The notes under the pieces were generated by a model that was given only the letters and a program-made list of their open reading frames with translations, had not been told where the DNA came from and did not search any database. This document shows positions 46,317 to 57,430 of a stretch of 64,000 nt of DNA, one piece after another. The stretch lies in the NCBI GenBank assembly GCA_037952775.1, contig JBANAY010000004.1:6820001-6884000 (forward strand), written 5' to 3'. The stretch is from Clonostachys chloroleuca. Its lineage: Eukaryota > Ascomycota > Sordariomycetes > Hypocreales > Bionectriaceae. Positions within the stretch are counted from its first letter, which is position 1; every line of letters begins with the position of its first letter. The position numbers were made by a program, and so were the translations under genes.

Positions 46317-47136
46317 GTTGAAAAGTTTTGAGTGTGGTACTTGATCTAATATATTGGCTGGGCGAATGTGTTGATAGCATCTTGGGTTACTCGGGAGCGA
46401 ACGATGCCCTTTTATAGCTTTTTGCAAGTAGCCCTTTTCTGACATTCCGCCAACAATTATCTCTATGCCTGTTTAAAGCAAATCACGGGGATCACAGCAA
46501 ATTGCCCTTTTTCAAGAAGTATGTTGTTTCACTAAGCACTTTCCTAGAAAAGAAGGTGAGAACAGGCTGATTTCTCTAAATGTAAGACAAAATGTATAGC
46601 CAACCGATTCCTAGGTAAAGATATTGAACCTTCAAGCCTTATGCCACCTTCCATACGTTATCCTAAAACTACATGATGTATGTAATATCATCATAACCAT
46701 TCAAGCTTTGTTGACTTAGAGTTAACTTCAAATTTTCGTGGATTGATTTAGAGTTAGTAGTCGATCATCAAATATATGATTGTCTACCCCGCAGATCTAC
46801 TCATGGGATTAAGGCCACCATCCTAGCGTATGATTTCGGACTTTATTGACTAAACAGAATATGTCAAAGACTTTCCGTATCAGGTGTACCTATGGAACGT
46901 CCGAGAAAAAGTCAAGGCAGTTTCCTTGTAGAGACTGCCAAGAAGCTGGTCTCCGGAGTTTATGCCCGCGTATGCAAATTCAATGCCGGGATGTCTAGCT
47001 AATGACACGTTAAACTGACGTCAGCACCAAATGAAGAAGGATCTTCCCACCTGTCAGCGGCTTTACAACTTTAATTGCCGGAAATTGATTCTTCAGGGTT
47101 GACCAGCTGGGAAACTGCCCTGGCTTAATGCATTAG
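46317..47136. other. Intergenic region upstream of the small secreted protein
   Basis: About 0.8 kb of normal composition. It holds the promoter of the minus-strand secreted-protein gene. No ORF or repeat stands out. Confidence 0.45.
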
Positions 47137-47283
47137 GCGGCCGCTCTCTTTCTTACCGACTTTGCCACAGTTACACGGACACGACCTGTTGTGGCTGAAT
47201 GGAGCAGGCGGCCGCTTCTCCATACCCTGACATATACAGGTATGCAAAATCAAGCAGGCCATAAGAGCTTGGCAAGCGGCCGC
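47137..47283. repeat. Three spaced GCGGCCGC palindromes in a degenerate repeat
   Basis: The 8-bp palindrome GCGGCCGC occurs at 47137-47144, 47208-47215 and 47276-47283, spaced 71 and 68 bp. The preceding bases are also related: TGGCTTAATGCATTAG, TGGCTGAATGGAGCAG and GAGCTTGGCAA. Each is followed by CT or TT-rich sequence. The core CGGCCG is an inverted CGG pair, a plausible zinc-cluster protein target. A fourth copy, AGCGGCCGCC, lies at about 52884, upstream of the ABC transporter. Confidence 0.6.
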
Positions 47284-47623
47284 TCATGTATGCTAGATCA
47301 GGAGTAACACTTTGTTAGAATCCAACCCCTGGCTATCTGAAATCTTAGTATCTGTCTGTATTTGTAATCTTAGTAGTTCTTAGAAAGGCTCTCTATACTA
47401 GTACCTCTAGATAGGACCTTCTCAATTTATTTCTTTTACTGATCTGAGTAAGTGATTGGATGAAATTAAATCCTTTCTTCATACTATTTTCTTTTTTCCC
47501 ATTTCTTCTTATTGTACTAAACTATAGCTATCTTCCTTCTTGTTTATATAAATATCTCCAAACAAAGTTCTTAAAGATAAAGCTACTCTTTATTGTGTCT
47601 GCATAATTCATGATAACTACCCT
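47284..47623. other. 3' flank of the ABC transporter gene
   Basis: T-rich sequence with no ORF; presumably 3' UTR and terminator of the minus-strand transporter gene. Confidence 0.4.
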
Positions 47624-50600
47624 CTAATGTTTTAATGTCTTTGTCGGCCTATTCTTAAACAGATTCTTTCCCCTAAATTTCACCCAAGTCGCAAAATAGA
47701 CGACGAAGTAGTTAAACACAATAAACCCGCAAAAGATGCCAAAGTCCCTCCAGATATTGTCGTAGTAGACACTGAATCCTCTGCCAAACTGGTCGCCAGA
47801 AGCATATTGACAAAACTCACAAATTCCATCCGCTCCTGTCTGAACATAACCCCCAGCCTGAGCAATGAAGTTCTTTGTGTACTGTTCGCAGGTCTGTCCG
47901 TCTGGCGCGGAAAACTGGGCAAACTCCTCCTGGGCGCATTCGACCGGCTGTTTGTGTATAGTAGCCCCAAGGAAACCCTCAAGGAGGTAGTGAAATGGAG
48001 AAAGCCAATACATCCAACTATGAATTCTATCGTTAGCTGAGATACACCAGGATTCGAAGGTGATGGGCAGACATACCTGCGCCAGAATGTGGGAAGTTGC
48101 ATAGGTGGAACTACAACGCCGCAGAAACTGACGACGAAGAGGAAGAAGATTGGCACCATGAGAGAGGCGACGAGCTCATTCGGCGCAAAGGCAGCAATGG
48201 CCTGGCCGAAGCTGACGTAGTAAAGCTCGAACAGAAGCACAAGCAGGAATGCGAATCCAGAGGTGAAGCTTGATACTCTTGTACCAAAGATTCCCCACCA
48301 CCAACAGTTGAAGTATATGCCACCTAAAGATATGTCAGCAAAATCTCTTTTTGACGTTTCTGTGAAATACTTACCTGCGACGATAGCGTAAGGAATCTCT
48401 ACTATGACGGCTGCAGTTACCCAAGCGAACCACGAGTAAATCTTCGCATTATTCTCACGCGATTGGAAAAGATTGCGCGACTGAATGAAGACTGGCTGTA
48501 GCTGTTGGATGAGTGGCGGGGAGATCGTCAATGTCATGAAAATCGAAAACAGACGATTCTGAAAGTCAACACTCTTATATCCAAGCATCCAGAACGTAAA
48601 GCAGTTGAACAAGCCAGTTAGAATGTGAAGGAAGAATTTGCCGATGATATAGTTTGGCTTGCGCCAATATGAAACAAACGAGCGCTTTACGACCGTCAAA
48701 GTCTGCAAAGACAAAGGCGAGGCGTATTCACGGTCGTCTTTCAGACTCTGAGACGGCTCGACATTCTTGCGCTGCTTGACCATATCCTCAATTTCACGTG
48801 AGCGAGCATCTCGCTCAGAGGAGCCAGCCCAGACATCGCCCCAATCCTGACCATGGTAATTTGGATCACCAGCGCCGATAGCCTCAAGCATGTACTCAGC
48901 CGGGTTACGGTCACGTGGGCACTTGGGAGCACCGTTGGACTCGAAGTACTTGATTAGTTCTCGGCTGTCTTCGCCTAGAGGTCCGTGATACACGACGCGA
49001 CCTCCAGACTTGAGCAGCAACAGTTCGTCAAAATGTTCAAATAGAACAGCAGAAGGCTGGTGGATCGTGCATAGAACAGCCTGTCCAGCATCGGCAAGCT
49101 TGCGGAGGAAGCGAACAATGTTGAAGGCGGCACCAGAATCAAGGCCGGAGGTTGGCTCGTCAAGGAACATGAGCAATTCAGGCTTTGAAGCAAGTTCAAC
49201 ACCGATAGTAAGTCGCTTGCGCTGCTCAGGGTTTAGGCCCTCGCCAACTTGCCCAATTGTCGCACCGGCAATGTCGCGCATTTCCAACAAGTCAATAATG
49301 GTTTCACAGTAGTCCAGCTTTTCTTTGCGAGGGACTTCACGGGGCTGCCGGAGCAGTGCGGAGAACTGCAGAGCTTCCCTAACCGTAGCCGTCGGCTCAT
49401 GCACATCCATCTGTTCAGCAAATCCAGTGGCACGCTGGAATGATTTGGGCAACGGCCGTCCGTCAACGAGAAATTGGCCAGTGAGGACACCAGTGGTAGT
49501 CCGTTGAGCAAGGGCGTTGAGCAGAGTCGTCTTCCCAGCACCTATTAGGAAGTTTCAGGTTAATTGTCAAAATTACAAAGAACGAAAAAGGGACTTTGGC
49601 GTCAACTTACCAGAAGCACCCATCAGGGCTGTCAATTTCCCTGGACGGACATAACCTTGGCAGTCTTGGAGCAGCTTGCGTTCACCCTTTTGGTATGGAA
49701 TGGTGTAATTCACGTCTTGAAAGGTGAAGATGGTCTCGTTTTTAGCCACTTGCCGCAGCGTCTGTTCCTTTGTGCCCTTACCGTCGTCCATCCCATTGTC
49801 CATGGAGGAAGATGGGTGGACAGCAGACTGGCCTAACTCTTCATCACTCTTCTCCTTGCCGCCAGTCTCGATAGTCTTCTCCACTCTCTTTGGAACCTGG
49901 CCTCTTTTGAACACTGTGATTGCACCACCTCCAGAGTTGGGCTTCATCAGTTCATATCCGAGGGCTGTCAAGGCGACAAAAAGTATGAAGAAGCCCCAGA
50001 GGAACCCAAAGTTGCGCCAGAGGTGCGAACGAGAGTATGTGAAGGATGTCTGGATGTACGCTGCCCCCTCCACGAAGGTTTGGCCCGGTTTGCTACCCCT
50101 CAATGCGCACGACTGATACTGCGAGCTGACGTTTGGGCCTCGAGGCACAAGAAATTGCGCATCACAGTCGAGGTCCAGGCCAGTGAATTCATTGGCAACC
50201 AAACATTCGAAGCCGTACTGGATGAAGTTGATCCAGCGCAACCAGCTAAACCATGGCTTCATAGATGTAATGGGAATGAGATATCCCGTGTACACTATGA
50301 GTATCTGAATCGCTAGACCAGTGAACCTTGTTGCAATATCAAGAGTCTTGCAGAGGGCGGAGATGGCCCGGAAGAAAGCATATGTAGTCATGGTAACTAG
50401 CCAAAGAATCAGAGTACAGATGAAGAACTGAGAGGGCGTCCTTGCTAGGTTTGACATGAAGTAAATGATGACGTTGAAGATGGTGACTTGGATGAAGACC
50501 ATGGGAACGTCGACGACAGTCTGGGCTATAGCGTATGCGGCCGGCCGATAAAAAGAGAATGCTTTGTGCTTCAACAAGATCGGCTTCGCCTCAAAAGCAG

Positions 50601-52653
50601 CGGTTTGCTCCGACAGAGCGAGCAGGGCGTTGAACAGAAGAAGGAAAAACAGGGTGCCTCCTCGAGGAAAGGCTCCGGAGGCTGTGGCTGGCAAGTTAAA
50701 AAACAGACTGCCCACAATAAGGCCTTGGAATACGAGGCCGCCCCATTTACCGAACAGGGACGCCTTGTCACCGATCATGATGAAGAATTGTCGTTGTGTG
50801 CAGGCCAGAACTTGTTCATGGAATGGGATGGTGAAGTTCTTCTGCGAGGTTTTCTTTGATTGCTGTTGCTCGCGGTTTTCAGTTAGCGTCTTAGTTTGAG
50901 CTTCGAAGTCCTCCATATCGGCAACGTTCCGCTTATACGCATCACTTCGGCGGTATGCATTGAAGAACTCGTCCGGGGTTCGAGGAATTTTGTCTTCCCA
51001 GCCCTTGCGAATACTACGTTCATGCTGATCGGATACAGAAGTGAGAAAGTCGGGAGTCGTCCACCGCTCAGGACATTCAAAACCGAGGTCCTGAAAATAC
51101 TTCTTTGCATACTGGCTTTCTCCAAAGTACAGACATTTTCCACCATCTAATCAGAATTAGTATTTTCATGTGTCCAGTTTCATATAGGGCTACTTACCAA
51201 TAAGCAGGACCTTGTCGGCGAGCTCGAACAGGGATTCGCCCGCTTGGTACAAAGACACGGCGGTGGATGCATCAGCCATGTTGGTCATGGCTCTAATGGC
51301 TCTGACATACTCCAAGGCCGTACTGGCATCAAGACCTTTGCTGGAGTTGTCCCAGCCCTGGATAGATGCACGGGTGATCATAGCTTCAGCGATGCTCACA
51401 CGTTTCCGCTCACCACCTGAGACTCCACGAATGAGCTCGTTTCCCACTTTCGTATCCAGGGTGTGCTCGATCCAGAAGAGTTTAGTGACAACACGCATAA
51501 ATTCGCGTACATAGTCTTGCCGAGTCTCTCCTTCGAGTCGCGACTCCTTCCCGGGTGTCCGAGTCTTAAGAGCGAAAGAGAGAGTTCTCCGTACCGTTAA
51601 GGTAGCATAGTGCAGGTCGTCCTCAGGGTTGTAGATAATCTCGCCTCGAAATCGTTTGGCCATCTCCTCGGCCGACGTTCCTCCATATCTGACATTGCCC
51701 TCGACCGCCTCGAAACCAGCGCGCTGGTTGCAGAAGGCTTTGAGGAAGGTCGTGCAGCCAGAGCCAGGTCGACCCAAGACAAGCAACATCTCGCCAGGGC
51801 GGACACAACCGTCAAAGTGGCTGATAAGCTCACGCACGGGTGGTTTGGCAGAGGCTGCTTTGGGGCCGCTTCTAAATAGATTGGAAATTTTTCTTGGGAT
51901 CCCCAAGAATATGTCACCAACTGTCGCTTGTAAGCTCGAGCCCAGCCCAACGCCTTTGACAGTGAGGTCTCGGAAAATGACACCACTGTGCCTTGTCTTT
52001 TCGTCTTCGCTCTGCTCCTGACGTTTCTGGCCAAACATTCGCGACAGTAGGCGTTCAATCTCCTGTGACTCTTCTCTCAGCTCCTCTTTGTCTGCGTTAG
52101 ACATATTAGTTCGGCGTCGAGACAGAGTCTTGAATATGTCGTCTCCCTTCTGGGCCGACCTTTCCCTTTGGATTGATTGGGGTTTCTCTGGGTGAGAACT
52201 TTGGTTCTGCTCCAGGGGCGATTGACTTGCACTGCTACTGTCACTGTGCTCTGATTCTTCTTTGAGCTGATCGGCGGCGACATGGTTATGTTCCAATACT
52301 CTCGGTGATGGTTTAACGGAGATTGTGCTGCTGCTAGAAGACAATATGGACTCGGCCTGGTTGGCGAGCTCAACAGTACGAGTAGGTTGGTCTCCGGAAG
52401 CCAAAGCCGCGGTGATGTATTCTCCGGTAGTACGATGCTGCAATGGGGGTTGACTTGGCGAGATTTGCCGCCCTGGAACGACGGGGATAGCAGCTGCTAC
52501 AGAGGGCGGGAAATGCTCCTGCGTTGGTGTTGCTGCACCCTCGGGTTCTTGGTAGTGTGCTAAGCCAGGAGTGCTCGGCTCCGAGGCGAGACTCGGTGTC
52601 TCTGGGTAGCCACCAGGGACATCCGTGTCTTTGGGGGTTGGAATGTCCTCCAT
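47624..52653 (-). CDS. PDR-type ABC-G full transporter
   Basis: Five exons giving 1599 aa with consistent frames: 52653-51198, 51146-49611, 49541-48375, 48323-48077, 48017-47624; introns of 50, 69, 50 and 58 nt. Order is NBD1-TMD1-NBD2-TMD2. NBD1 has the unusual PDR Walker A GRPGSGCTT at 294-302 (Cys for Lys) and signature VSGGERKR at 411-418. NBD2 has canonical Walker A GASGAGKTT at 995-1003, a degenerate signature LNPEQRKR, and Walker B LLMFLDEPTSGLDS. TMD1 and TMD2 each contain six predicted helices, and TMD2 ends with a Cys-containing external loop (CEQY...CEFCQY) and a final helix. Length fits the family. It would pump hydrophobic compounds such as azoles, xenobiotics or metabolites across the plasma membrane. 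The first 200 residues are Ser/Pro-rich and likely disordered. Confidence 0.93.
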
Positions 52654-53786
52654 GGTGTTTCAGGGGAAGTTTCCCGTTTCCGTTTCAACACAGATAAGCA
52701 CCTAGTCAGATATCAAGTAGACGGAGATGACGGGAGATGACATTCGTTCCACAACAGACCTGAATTTCTGGATAGAGGCGGGCAACGTGAAAGTGTAGTA
52801 CTTTATCAATCTCATCATTTTTTCCTCGTACATTAGTACGGACGTATGAATATAGCTTAAGTACACATCTATCAAACGACTAGCGGCCGCCCTAGAGCGT
52901 GAGAATGACGCATTACAATTGATTTCAGCGACTGTGATTGAAGAGCGACCCACAAGATGCTCGCGCAATTCGGTAAATGCAGTTGTCCGAGCAGCGATTC
53001 TTCCACGCTTCCGGAGACATATCTATGACGCTGAGATGAGTCCCGGCATTGAGTGATCAATGGCAGATAGCGGCTGGCGGGGGCCATTAACCCCTAATAC
53101 AGAATAGTAGAGCGAGACGCGATTGGAATTTACGGAGTACCGGATGAGGATCGAGTTTATTTGGTGGGCCGATCGCATTTATGATTGTCTGCGTGGTCCG
53201 ACGCGGCTGCTTATGATCGCGCATCGACGGGCTCATCGGCTTACGAGGCCTGGACGATTAGTCAGCCTGAAGAAGGGTTTTAAAGTCTAGCTTCTGTCCA
53301 ATGCCAAATAAATTAGTGTCGGAGATTTCCAATCCCCTTGTGCTAAGGAAATTTGATGTTGTTTAACCGACACTGCCGTCGCACCAGACCCTCGATTTCC
53401 GAGTTCTTGAGAGACAGGCTCTTTTGGCCAATCGGCACAGGCAAGACATGAAAGGGCGGTCTGATATCGTCAATCATTTCTAAAAGAAGAAGTTAGGAAA
53501 AAGAAACCAACGAAAAGAAACTGATCACAATGATTCTCCTGGTTGGACGTGCCAAGAAAACTTTTTACATAGTAATATAATTGAGGATCGTTGCGGTTCT
53601 ATGCTTTTCGTCTGTAGCTTACGCATCTTCTAGTATTTTGCTCCGCTTCAACACAAGACTAGATAAACGTCCCTCGTATAGCATCTCAATCGTCACTACC
53701 TAGGAAGATCAGTAAATATATATTCTAAATTGACAGAAACAATTCTACCCCACAAAAGAATAAATCAATGCATCATAGACATCCCA
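52654..53786. promoter_or_regulatory. Upstream region of the ABC transporter
   Basis: 1.1 kb between the transporter start and the end of the NrdD-NrdG gene, both on the minus strand. Contains one GCGGCCGC at about 52883-52890, matching the three repeats beyond the transporter's other end, and CTTCCGGAG near 53009. No ORF is supported. Confidence 0.4.
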
Positions 53787-56282
53787 CTATGCCACTTGAG
53801 CGACCAATGCTTCAAATTCTCCATCTGTGTGTTCCTTGAGATTTCGGAATTCCTTGTTCAAGACTGTCTCGCCATTCCGGAATCGCTGCACGGTCAATTT
53901 CTGGCCCGATAACCGCTTCGCCTCGAAAAGGTCTTCCACATCCACCAGAGATGGTACCACCGTCGTCCGAAACTCGTACGGCACTCCACTATTCTTGATG
54001 AGTTCGATGCTGGTCTCGAGAACTTTTGGTTTCACCTTGCGACCGGTGACCTTTTTGTAGTTCTCCAAAGCGCATTTAATGTCCATCGCCACAAAATTCA
54101 CAAGATTCTCGTCAAAGGCCCGCTTCAACACAGTAGGTGAGGTTCCATTGGAGTCTAGCTTGACGCTGACTCCAGCTTGTCTGAGGATTCGCAAGAAAGG
54201 AAGCAGGCCTTTGTGGATTGTTGGCTCACCACCAGAGATAACCAGTGATTTGTGAGAGGTGGACGTGATGTGGCGGAACGCGTCGAGAATTGTCACATCT
54301 TCGCGCTCTCCCTCAACCAGCGGGCCATTGTGGCACCAGGGACAAGCTAGGTTACAACGTGATGCGAATAGAATCGAGGCCTGCAATTTCCCGGGATAAT
54401 CACCAAGAGTGTTCTTGATATATCCCGCCAAGGGAAGGTTGGTTATACCGGCTACCTGGCTCTCTAATTCTTCATACTTATTGTCAACCTTATCAGTGCT
54501 TAAGTACTGTAGGCCCGTCTTGTAATTGTACGTCTTGCGTTCTGCAAACTCTGTCGCCTTGCCCCTGTTCCAGTCTCGAGTAGGCCGGAAATAGCCAACG
54601 ATGCGGGAGTACACCAGGGCAGGCTCACCACAATCCGAGCACTGCGGTTGTTCACCTGTCCGATAGCCATGTGTTGGGCAAATACTGAATGTAGGTGTCA
54701 GGGTAACATAAGGCAGACGGAAACGGCTTGTCAGGGATTTCACTAAATCACGCGCCAGCTTCCAGCTTGACAGTTGTTCTCCCAGAAAAGTATGGAAGAC
54801 GGTACCTCCCGTATACGAGCACTGGAGGTCTTCTTGATGGGCCATTGCCTCAAATATATCCTCGGTCGCACCGACGGGAAGCATGGTCGAATTGGTGTAA
54901 AATGTAGGTATATCACGGTTTGGAAACAGCTCCTTGTCCCGCTTGGCGAACTTGTAACACGTGCTTTCTGCTGGACTGGCTTCCAGGTTGTAGAGATTGC
55001 CTGTTTCTCCTTGGAACTCTTGTAGTTTATCTTTGATGGATTCCAATACTTGGAGAGCAAAGTCCTTTTCTTCGCCGATTCCCTTGCCAAACAGGGCAAT
55101 CAGTGCCTCGTTCATCCCATTCACTCCGATTGTGCTGAAATGGTTTGTCCAGTACGATCCTGTCCGCTGCTTAGTTGCTGCAAGATAATGTGCAGCATAA
55201 GGATATAGAGCTGAATTTGTTTCCACAAGCTTTCGTTTGATCTCTAACGAATCCTTGGCGACTCTCAACGTCTCTGAGAGCTCAAAAATGAAGGTATCTT
55301 TTGACCCATTTGATCGATAAGCAAGATTAGGGAGATTGACCGTGACGACCCCAATCGAACCAGTCAGCGGGCTTGCTCCATATTGACCGCCAACACGGCA
55401 ATGAAGTTTGCTGAGATCGAGTCGCAGGCGACAACACATGGAGCGAAAGTCTTCAGGGTCAAGATCGCTGTTGACAAAATTGGCAAAATATGGGACGCCA
55501 TACTTGGCAGTCATCTCCCATATGGACTTCCAACGAGACGACTCCCAGTCAATTCCATCGGAGATATTGTAAGTCGGGATGGGAAAGGAGAAGATGTTGC
55601 CATTGCCGTCGCCCTGCATCATCACTTCCGCAAACGCCTTGTTCATCATGTCCATCTCTACTTGAAAATCACTGTAAATCCATTCCGGATGAAACTTCCC
55701 ACCAATGATGACAGCTTGATCACCCAGCCGCTTCGGGCAGATGAGATCCAGCGACAGGTTTGTGAATGGAGCCTGGAATCCGCTTCGTGTGGGGACATTC
55801 AGAGAGTAAACAAAGCTTTGTATATATTTGAAAACTTCGAAGTAGGATAGATCATCACTCCGGATGAAGGGTGCCAAATACGTATCAAAGCTAGACAGGG
55901 CCTGCGCTCCGGCAAGCTCACCTTGCAGGGTGAAGAGGAAATTGACAACTTGATTGAGAGCAGTGTTGAGGTGATTGGCAGGCCGACATTGGATCTTGTT
56001 TTCGACACCGCCAAAGCCCTGGAAAAGAATATCCTCAAGGCTCCAGCCAGAGCAGTAGGCGCTCAAGAATCCAAGGTCATGGATATGAAAGCGATTGTTG
56101 CCATCATACTGCCGGATCTCCTCAGTGTATACTTTTTCCAGCCAGTACTGGGAGATGATTTGGTTGGAAACATATTGCATTAAACCTTGATGCGAGTAGG
56201 TCGAGTTTGCGTTTTCAGCCGTCTTCCATGTTCCTTTGGCAAGATACTCATCGACGAGATTGATGTTGGAAGGCATTATCAA
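53787..56282 (-). CDS. nrdD-nrdG: Class III anaerobic ribonucleotide reductase fused to its radical-SAM activase (NrdD-NrdG)
   Basis: One intron-free frame of 831 aa. Residues 1-about 590 are NrdD without the usual N-terminal ATP-cone. Visible are HIHDLGFLSAYC with Cys77 (thiyl-radical Cys region), GNIFSFPIPTYNI, MCCRLR (C283-C284), GASPLTGSIGVVTVNLP (N316), a zinc-site segment CPTHG...CSDCG (C535, H538, C548, C551), and the glycyl-radical site RIVGYFRP with G563. Residues about 610-831 are NrdG: CNLACPWC gives the CX3CX2C cluster motif (C643, C647, C650), then ISGGEPTIH, LDSNGTSP and VAMDIKC, all typical of the activase. The pair reduces ribonucleoside triphosphates to deoxy forms without O2; the radical is destroyed by oxygen. 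In bacteria these are separate proteins from adjacent genes. Fusion in a fungus suggests horizontal acquisition. Flanking genes have fungal introns. Confidence 0.92.
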   Translation of the reverse strand: MIMPSNINLVDEYLAKGTWKTAENANSTYSHQGLMQYVSNQIISQYWLEKVYTEEIRQYDGNNRFHIHDLGFLSAYCSGWSLEDILFQGFGGVENKIQCRPANHLNTALNQVVNFLFTLQGELAGAQALSSFDTYLAPFIRSDDLSYFEVFKYIQSFVYSLNVPTRSGFQAPFTNLSLDLICPKRLGDQAVIIGGKFHPEWIYSDFQVEMDMMNKAFAEVMMQGDGNGNIFSFPIPTYNISDGIDWESSRWKSIWEMTAKYGVPYFANFVNSDLDPEDFRSMCCRLRLDLSKLHCRVGGQYGASPLTGSIGVVTVNLPNLAYRSNGSKDTFIFELSETLRVAKDSLEIKRKLVETNSALYPYAAHYLAATKQRTGSYWTNHFSTIGVNGMNEALIALFGKGIGEEKDFALQVLESIKDKLQEFQGETGNLYNLEASPAESTCYKFAKRDKELFPNRDIPTFYTNSTMLPVGATEDIFEAMAHQEDLQCSYTGGTVFHTFLGEQLSSWKLARDLVKSLTSRFRLPYVTLTPTFSICPTHGYRTGEQPQCSDCGEPALVYSRIVGYFRPTRDWNRGKATEFAERKTYNYKTGLQYLSTDKVDNKYEELESQVAGITNLPLAGYIKNTLGDYPGKLQASILFASRCNLACPWCHNGPLVEGEREDVTILDAFRHITSTSHKSLVISGGEPTIHKGLLPFLRILRQAGVSVKLDSNGTSPTVLKRAFDENLVNFVAMDIKCALENYKKVTGRKVKPKVLETSIELIKNSGVPYEFRTTVVPSLVDVEDLFEAKRLSGQKLTVQRFRNGETVLNKEFRNLKEHTDGEFEALVAQVA

Positions 56283-57430
56283 AGTCCTCCAAGTATGATG
56301 TCACAAAAAGTAGGTGAGAACTCCAGGGTTCATTTCTCGACGGCATTCGAATTACAGAATCCAAGAAAGATCGAGGGGAAATTTGTTTTGTACCCAGCCA
56401 GGGCTTTTATTCAAGGACTTGCAGGGGTCATCGTTTGAACCAAGCGACTCAGGCCGCGCTCCATGCTGACGACCGATCTGGGAGACAAAACACGACCAAG
56501 ACTTAAAAACCCTGAATATTTGCTATTGTGTGCTCACCGAAACGCGCCCACCACGCGTCGACCGTCTGACTGGACTCGTCTGATGCACCCTGGCCTGTCC
56601 GCGATATCTCGTGACTTGGCGTAGAGTGGCCTGACAACGTTCCAACAGATGGCCAATGACAGCCCACTGGTTCTTCATATTGCCTTATCCGGAATCAAAA
56701 GTCGTGTCTAAAGATTCACGCCACTGGCTTATTTTGAGACGCGACATGCTTAACCCGGCTGACGGCTGATGGTTTAATTATGCTAGAGTGACTCATGGTA
56801 CGTATATGTCACATTCTTTGCTTGAATCGGCAAAGTGTGCAATCAAGCATGCAAGGCACGGTAACATAAAGTAAGGGTAAAGGTAAATTAGCCAATTAAA
56901 ACATATGATCGTCGAATGCTTTTATTTACTACCTAATAAATAGAGACCTTGGTGGTCGTACAGCGATGGAGGAAGGATTGCTGGAACTGGTATTGGAAAT
57001 GAGCAGGCACATGGAATACTTTAGGACCGCTACTGTTGATATCAAGTCATCTAATCTTTTGCTTCACAGGATTTAATATTAACTATTACGAGTTTTACTA
57101 GAGTTGTACCCTACTCATTTCAATCAACTCTTTGCTAAAATGTTACGTCTTCATTGATAGCCAATAACGAACTAGCCAATGGCGATCTGTAAATACTGGG
57201 TATGCACAATTATTCGGAGCACGCCTTGAAAGAACGGACAGGCTCGTGTAGAATCCTGATATGTTGCAATCTTCTAAGCAGTGCCGAAGAGCCGGTCTAG
57301 TGCAGTATGAGGCCGTGTGATCCGCGTAAAGGATCAAGTTGGGGTCTGTCGGCCCGATTGCAACGCGGGGATTTAAGAAGACTCCTGCTTCCATCTATAG
57401 TAAAAATATCAAGTAACTTCACACGACATC
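56283..57430. promoter_or_regulatory. Divergent promoter region, NrdD-NrdG and FAD oxidase 2
   Basis: 1.15 kb between two divergently transcribed genes. Composition is normal near 56300-56800 and AT-richer near 56830-57140. No ORF is supported. It carries both promoters; no known oxygen- or redox-responsive motif was identified by eye. Confidence 0.4.
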
